A program made the translations under genes and the position numbers. A DNA stretch of 64,000 bases from Marinobacterium iners DSM 11526 (GTDB lineage Bacteria > Pseudomonadota > Gammaproteobacteria > Pseudomonadales > Balneatricaceae), in the NCBI RefSeq assembly GCF_900107855.1, contig NZ_FNRJ01000013.1, forward strand, positions 1 to 64,000. Reading direction: 5' to 3'. Of the stretch, positions 62,427 to 64,000 are shown one piece after another. The notes below the pieces were generated by a model. The model searched no databases. It saw nothing but the letters and a program-made list of their open reading frames with translations, and was not told the origin of the DNA. Every line of letters starts with the position of its first letter. Positions within the stretch are counted from its first letter, which is position 1.

Positions 62427-62855
62427 ATGCAGACAGATCCTATCCAGACACGAATTGAGAACTATACGGCCTCACTGCCACAGGCAGTGCAGTCGCCCAA
62501 TGGTGCCCAGTTTGCGTTTCTGCTCAGTCTGATTGCATCCAACCAGGAAATCTATCGCCCGCAGGCATCGGCTCAGCCCGGCAGCGGCTTCGAGTTGCCT
62601 CCGGCAGCGCCGTTGAGCTATCCCGATCTGAATGAGCTGCACACGCCGGAAGTGGTGTCGCGGCTTAATCATTCCATCAATGATCATATTCCCGGCGACT
62701 ACGCCTATCTGGTGAGCCGGCTGGACACCCAGGCCCGGACACCCCGTGCGCAGGCACTGCGGTCAGACCGTTTTGAGCAAGTCGCCCTGTATGCCGCCAG
62801 TGAACTGGCCGGTACCATCGAGACCGCACGCCATACCTTGACCGCAACGGCCTGA
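62427..62855 (+). CDS. Conserved-looking hypothetical protein
   Basis: The 142-aa soluble protein has no signal peptide, membrane segment or motif that I recognise. It is helix-rich with NGAQFAFLLSLIASNQEIYRP near residue 27, a Pro-rich central loop (ELPPAAPLSYPDL) and a helical C-terminus. ATG 62427 is preferred over ATG 62424 because GGAGG then has better spacing. It is divergent from greB and 56 bp upstream of an EamA transporter gene. Base composition is like its neighbours. No function is offered. Confidence 0.75.
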   Translation: MQTDPIQTRIENYTASLPQAVQSPNGAQFAFLLSLIASNQEIYRPQASAQPGSGFELPPAAPLSYPDLNELHTPEVVSRLNHSINDHIPGDYAYLVSRLDTQARTPRAQALRSDRFEQVALYAASELAGTIETARHTLTATA

Positions 62856-62911
62856 CAGGCCAAGCGCAATATGTTTTCCTAGTCGGTTTGTGTCTGCAAG
62901 GATCATAACCC

Positions 62912-63826
62912 ATGTCGGAAAAATCACAGTCGCGGGCCATGCTGCTTGGACTCAGTGCCGTTTTGCTCTGGTCCACGGTGGCGACGGCGTTCAAGCTCTC
63001 GTTACAGGTCATGACGCCGTTGCAGCTGCTGGCCTGGTCCGGCCTGTTCTCCACATTGGTACTGGCAGCCTGCGTAAGCTGGCAGAAGCGCTGGCCTGAG
63101 TTGCTGCAGCAGTGGCGCAAGCGTCCCGGTCTCTATCTGCTGCTGGGGACACTGAATCCGGCACTGTACTATCTGGTGCTGTTTAAGGCCTATGATCTAT
63201 TGCCGGCGCAACAAGCTCAGGCCCTGAACTACACCTGGGCGCTGACCCTGTCACTGCTGGCTGTGCCGCTACTGAAGCAGAAGCTGCAGCGTTTAGATCT
63301 GCTGGCCATGACACTGGGATACTTTGGCGCACTGGTGATCGCGACCCGAGGGCAGCTGTTGGCACTTCAGTTTGACAGTACGCTCGGAGTGGCGCTGGCA
63401 TTGGGCAGCACTCTGATCTGGGCACTGTACTGGATTCTCAATGCGCGGGCCGAGAGTTCTCCTGCGGTCAGCTTGTTGCTCTGCTTTCTCTGCGGAACGC
63501 CGCTGGTATGGGGCTTGATGCTGTGGCAAGGCGAAGTGCAGTGGCCCGGCACTCAGGGCATTCTCGGGGCGCTTTGGGTCGGGGTGTTCGAGATGGGGCT
63601 GACGTTCATGCTCTGGCTGGGCGCACTGCGTGCCGCGACTCATGTCAGCCGTGTGTCCAACCTGATATTCCTGTCGCCCTTTCTGTCGCTGGTGTTTATC
63701 TACTTGCTGTTACACGAGCCTATTGCCCCGGCAACCTTCATTGGCCTGGGGCTGATCGTTACGGCAGTGGTGGTGCAGCAGCGCGCCCGGCGTTCAGAGC
63801 CAGCGCCAACGCCGGAACAGGATTAA
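62912..63826 (+). CDS. EamA/DMT-family transporter
   Basis: The 304-aa protein has ten hydrophobic helices in two EamA repeats, beginning AMLLGLSAVLLWSTVATAF and again near residue 150 (TLGVALALGSTLIWALYWIL). It differs clearly from the other EamA protein at 13175. The substrate is unknown. AAGGAT precedes the ATG. Its end overlaps the end of the convergent zntB fragment by 33 bp, so the C-terminal tail is encoded opposite zntB. Confidence 0.9.
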   Translation: MSEKSQSRAMLLGLSAVLLWSTVATAFKLSLQVMTPLQLLAWSGLFSTLVLAACVSWQKRWPELLQQWRKRPGLYLLLGTLNPALYYLVLFKAYDLLPAQQAQALNYTWALTLSLLAVPLLKQKLQRLDLLAMTLGYFGALVIATRGQLLALQFDSTLGVALALGSTLIWALYWILNARAESSPAVSLLLCFLCGTPLVWGLMLWQGEVQWPGTQGILGALWVGVFEMGLTFMLWLGALRAATHVSRVSNLIFLSPFLSLVFIYLLLHEPIAPATFIGLGLIVTAVVVQQRARRSEPAPTPEQD

Positions 63827-64000
63827 CAGGCCGCCAACCAGCAGGCCCAGCAACAGCAGGAAAATCAGGAAGGCATAATCGTTATCGGCACCTGGAATAC
63901 CGCCCACGTTGATCCCCAGCAACCCGGTGAGAAAGCCCAGAGGCAGGAAGACGGCTGAGATGATCGACAGTACGTACATGCGCTGGTTGAGCTGTTCGCC
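63794..64000 (-). CDS. zntB: Zinc transporter ZntB / CorA family, C-terminal fragment
   Basis: The minus-strand frame is open to the window edge and gives the last 68 residues. It shows NQRMYVLSIISAVFLPLGFL, then the GIN motif in LTGLLGINVGG (the CorA-family GxN pore motif), and a second membrane helix ending in RRWRWL. This is the two-helix C-terminus of CorA-type channels; GIN with GGIPG fits ZntB rather than Mg-type CorA (GMN). The N-terminal part lies outside the window. Confidence 0.85.
   Translation of the reverse strand, partial: GEQLNQRMYVLSIISAVFLPLGFLTGLLGINVGGIPGADNDYAFLIFLLLLGLLVGGLLILFRRWRWL

Noticed and set aside
1-64000. CRISPR arrays, prophage, toxin-antitoxin pairs or insertion sequences
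   Set aside because: I found no regularly spaced repeats, no phage structural or integrase genes, and no transposase-like frames with terminal inverted repeats.

Overview
The window is about 64 kb of a chromosome with moderately high G+C. It looks like a heterotrophic gammaproteobacterium of the Oceanospirillales/Pseudomonadales type, and a Marinobacterium-like marine bacterium is my best guess. That guess is inference from three things: the pseudomonad-style order ychF-pth-rplY-prs-tRNA(Gln)-lolB next to hemA-prfA-prmC-moeB, the TRAP and ABC uptake proteins, and the mixture of aerobic (aconitase A, Rieske oxygenase) and anaerobic-type (pyruvate:ferredoxin oxidoreductase) enzymes. I see no rRNA genes, insertion sequences, integrases, prophage or CRISPR arrays.

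Layout. 1-383: 3' end of an autotransporter-like gene. 469-6387 (minus): translation, PRPP and lipoprotein-sorting genes (ychF, pth, rplY, prs, tRNA-Gln, lolB, a TPR lipoprotein). 6575-10991 (plus): hemA, prfA, prmC, moeB and a CoA-binding protein, tightly packed. 10996-14337 (minus): an ankyrin protein, an AEC transporter, SixA and an EamA transporter. Ahead of these lies an unusual leader with a tandem repeat, a promoter, a 35-codon ORF and two hairpins. 14441-17555: a lipid-kinase/phosphoesterase pair and an MFS transporter. 17568-22407 (minus): a complete branched-chain amino acid ABC transporter (livKHMGF). 22627-25203: small genes of unclear role, one behind a sigma-54-like promoter with an NtrC-like site. 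25332-29970: pyruvate:ferredoxin oxidoreductase and a translationally coupled dihydroorotate-dehydrogenase-like protein. 30138-35991: a diguanylate cyclase, an RpiR regulator divergent from an aminotransferase, and a chemoreceptor. 35992-42422 (minus): aconitase A, a LonB-like protease and a MgtC/DUF4010 membrane protein. 42581-45201: a more A/T-rich segment with a secreted kelch/IPTL-CTERM protein, ending at what looks like the stump of a broken gene. 45262-49066: a CoA-transferase, a DEAD-box helicase and an NlpC/P60 lipoprotein. 49583-56893: a solitary substrate-binding lipoprotein overlapping a GGDEF-EAL protein, four tRNA genes (Ser, Asn, Lys, Lys), and a diguanylate cyclase with three periplasmic binding domains. 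57011-61763: a TRAP binding protein, ferredoxin reductase, ferredoxin and Rieske oxygenase with a divergent LuxR regulator. 61850-64000: greB, a hypothetical gene, an EamA transporter and the end of zntB.

How they fit together. Much of the window is core housekeeping. The accessory theme is sensing of small molecules in the periplasm: three diguanylate cyclases, each with an RxxD inhibitory site, two of them linked to solute-binding modules, plus a chemoreceptor. The best candidates for something undescribed are the leader region at 14063-14337, the solute-binding-protein/c-di-GMP pair at 49583-53333, the Rieske/TRAP/LuxR cluster at 57011-61763, and the sigma-54-type promoter ahead of the small signalling protein at 23714. 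All functions are read from sequence only; no database search was possible.
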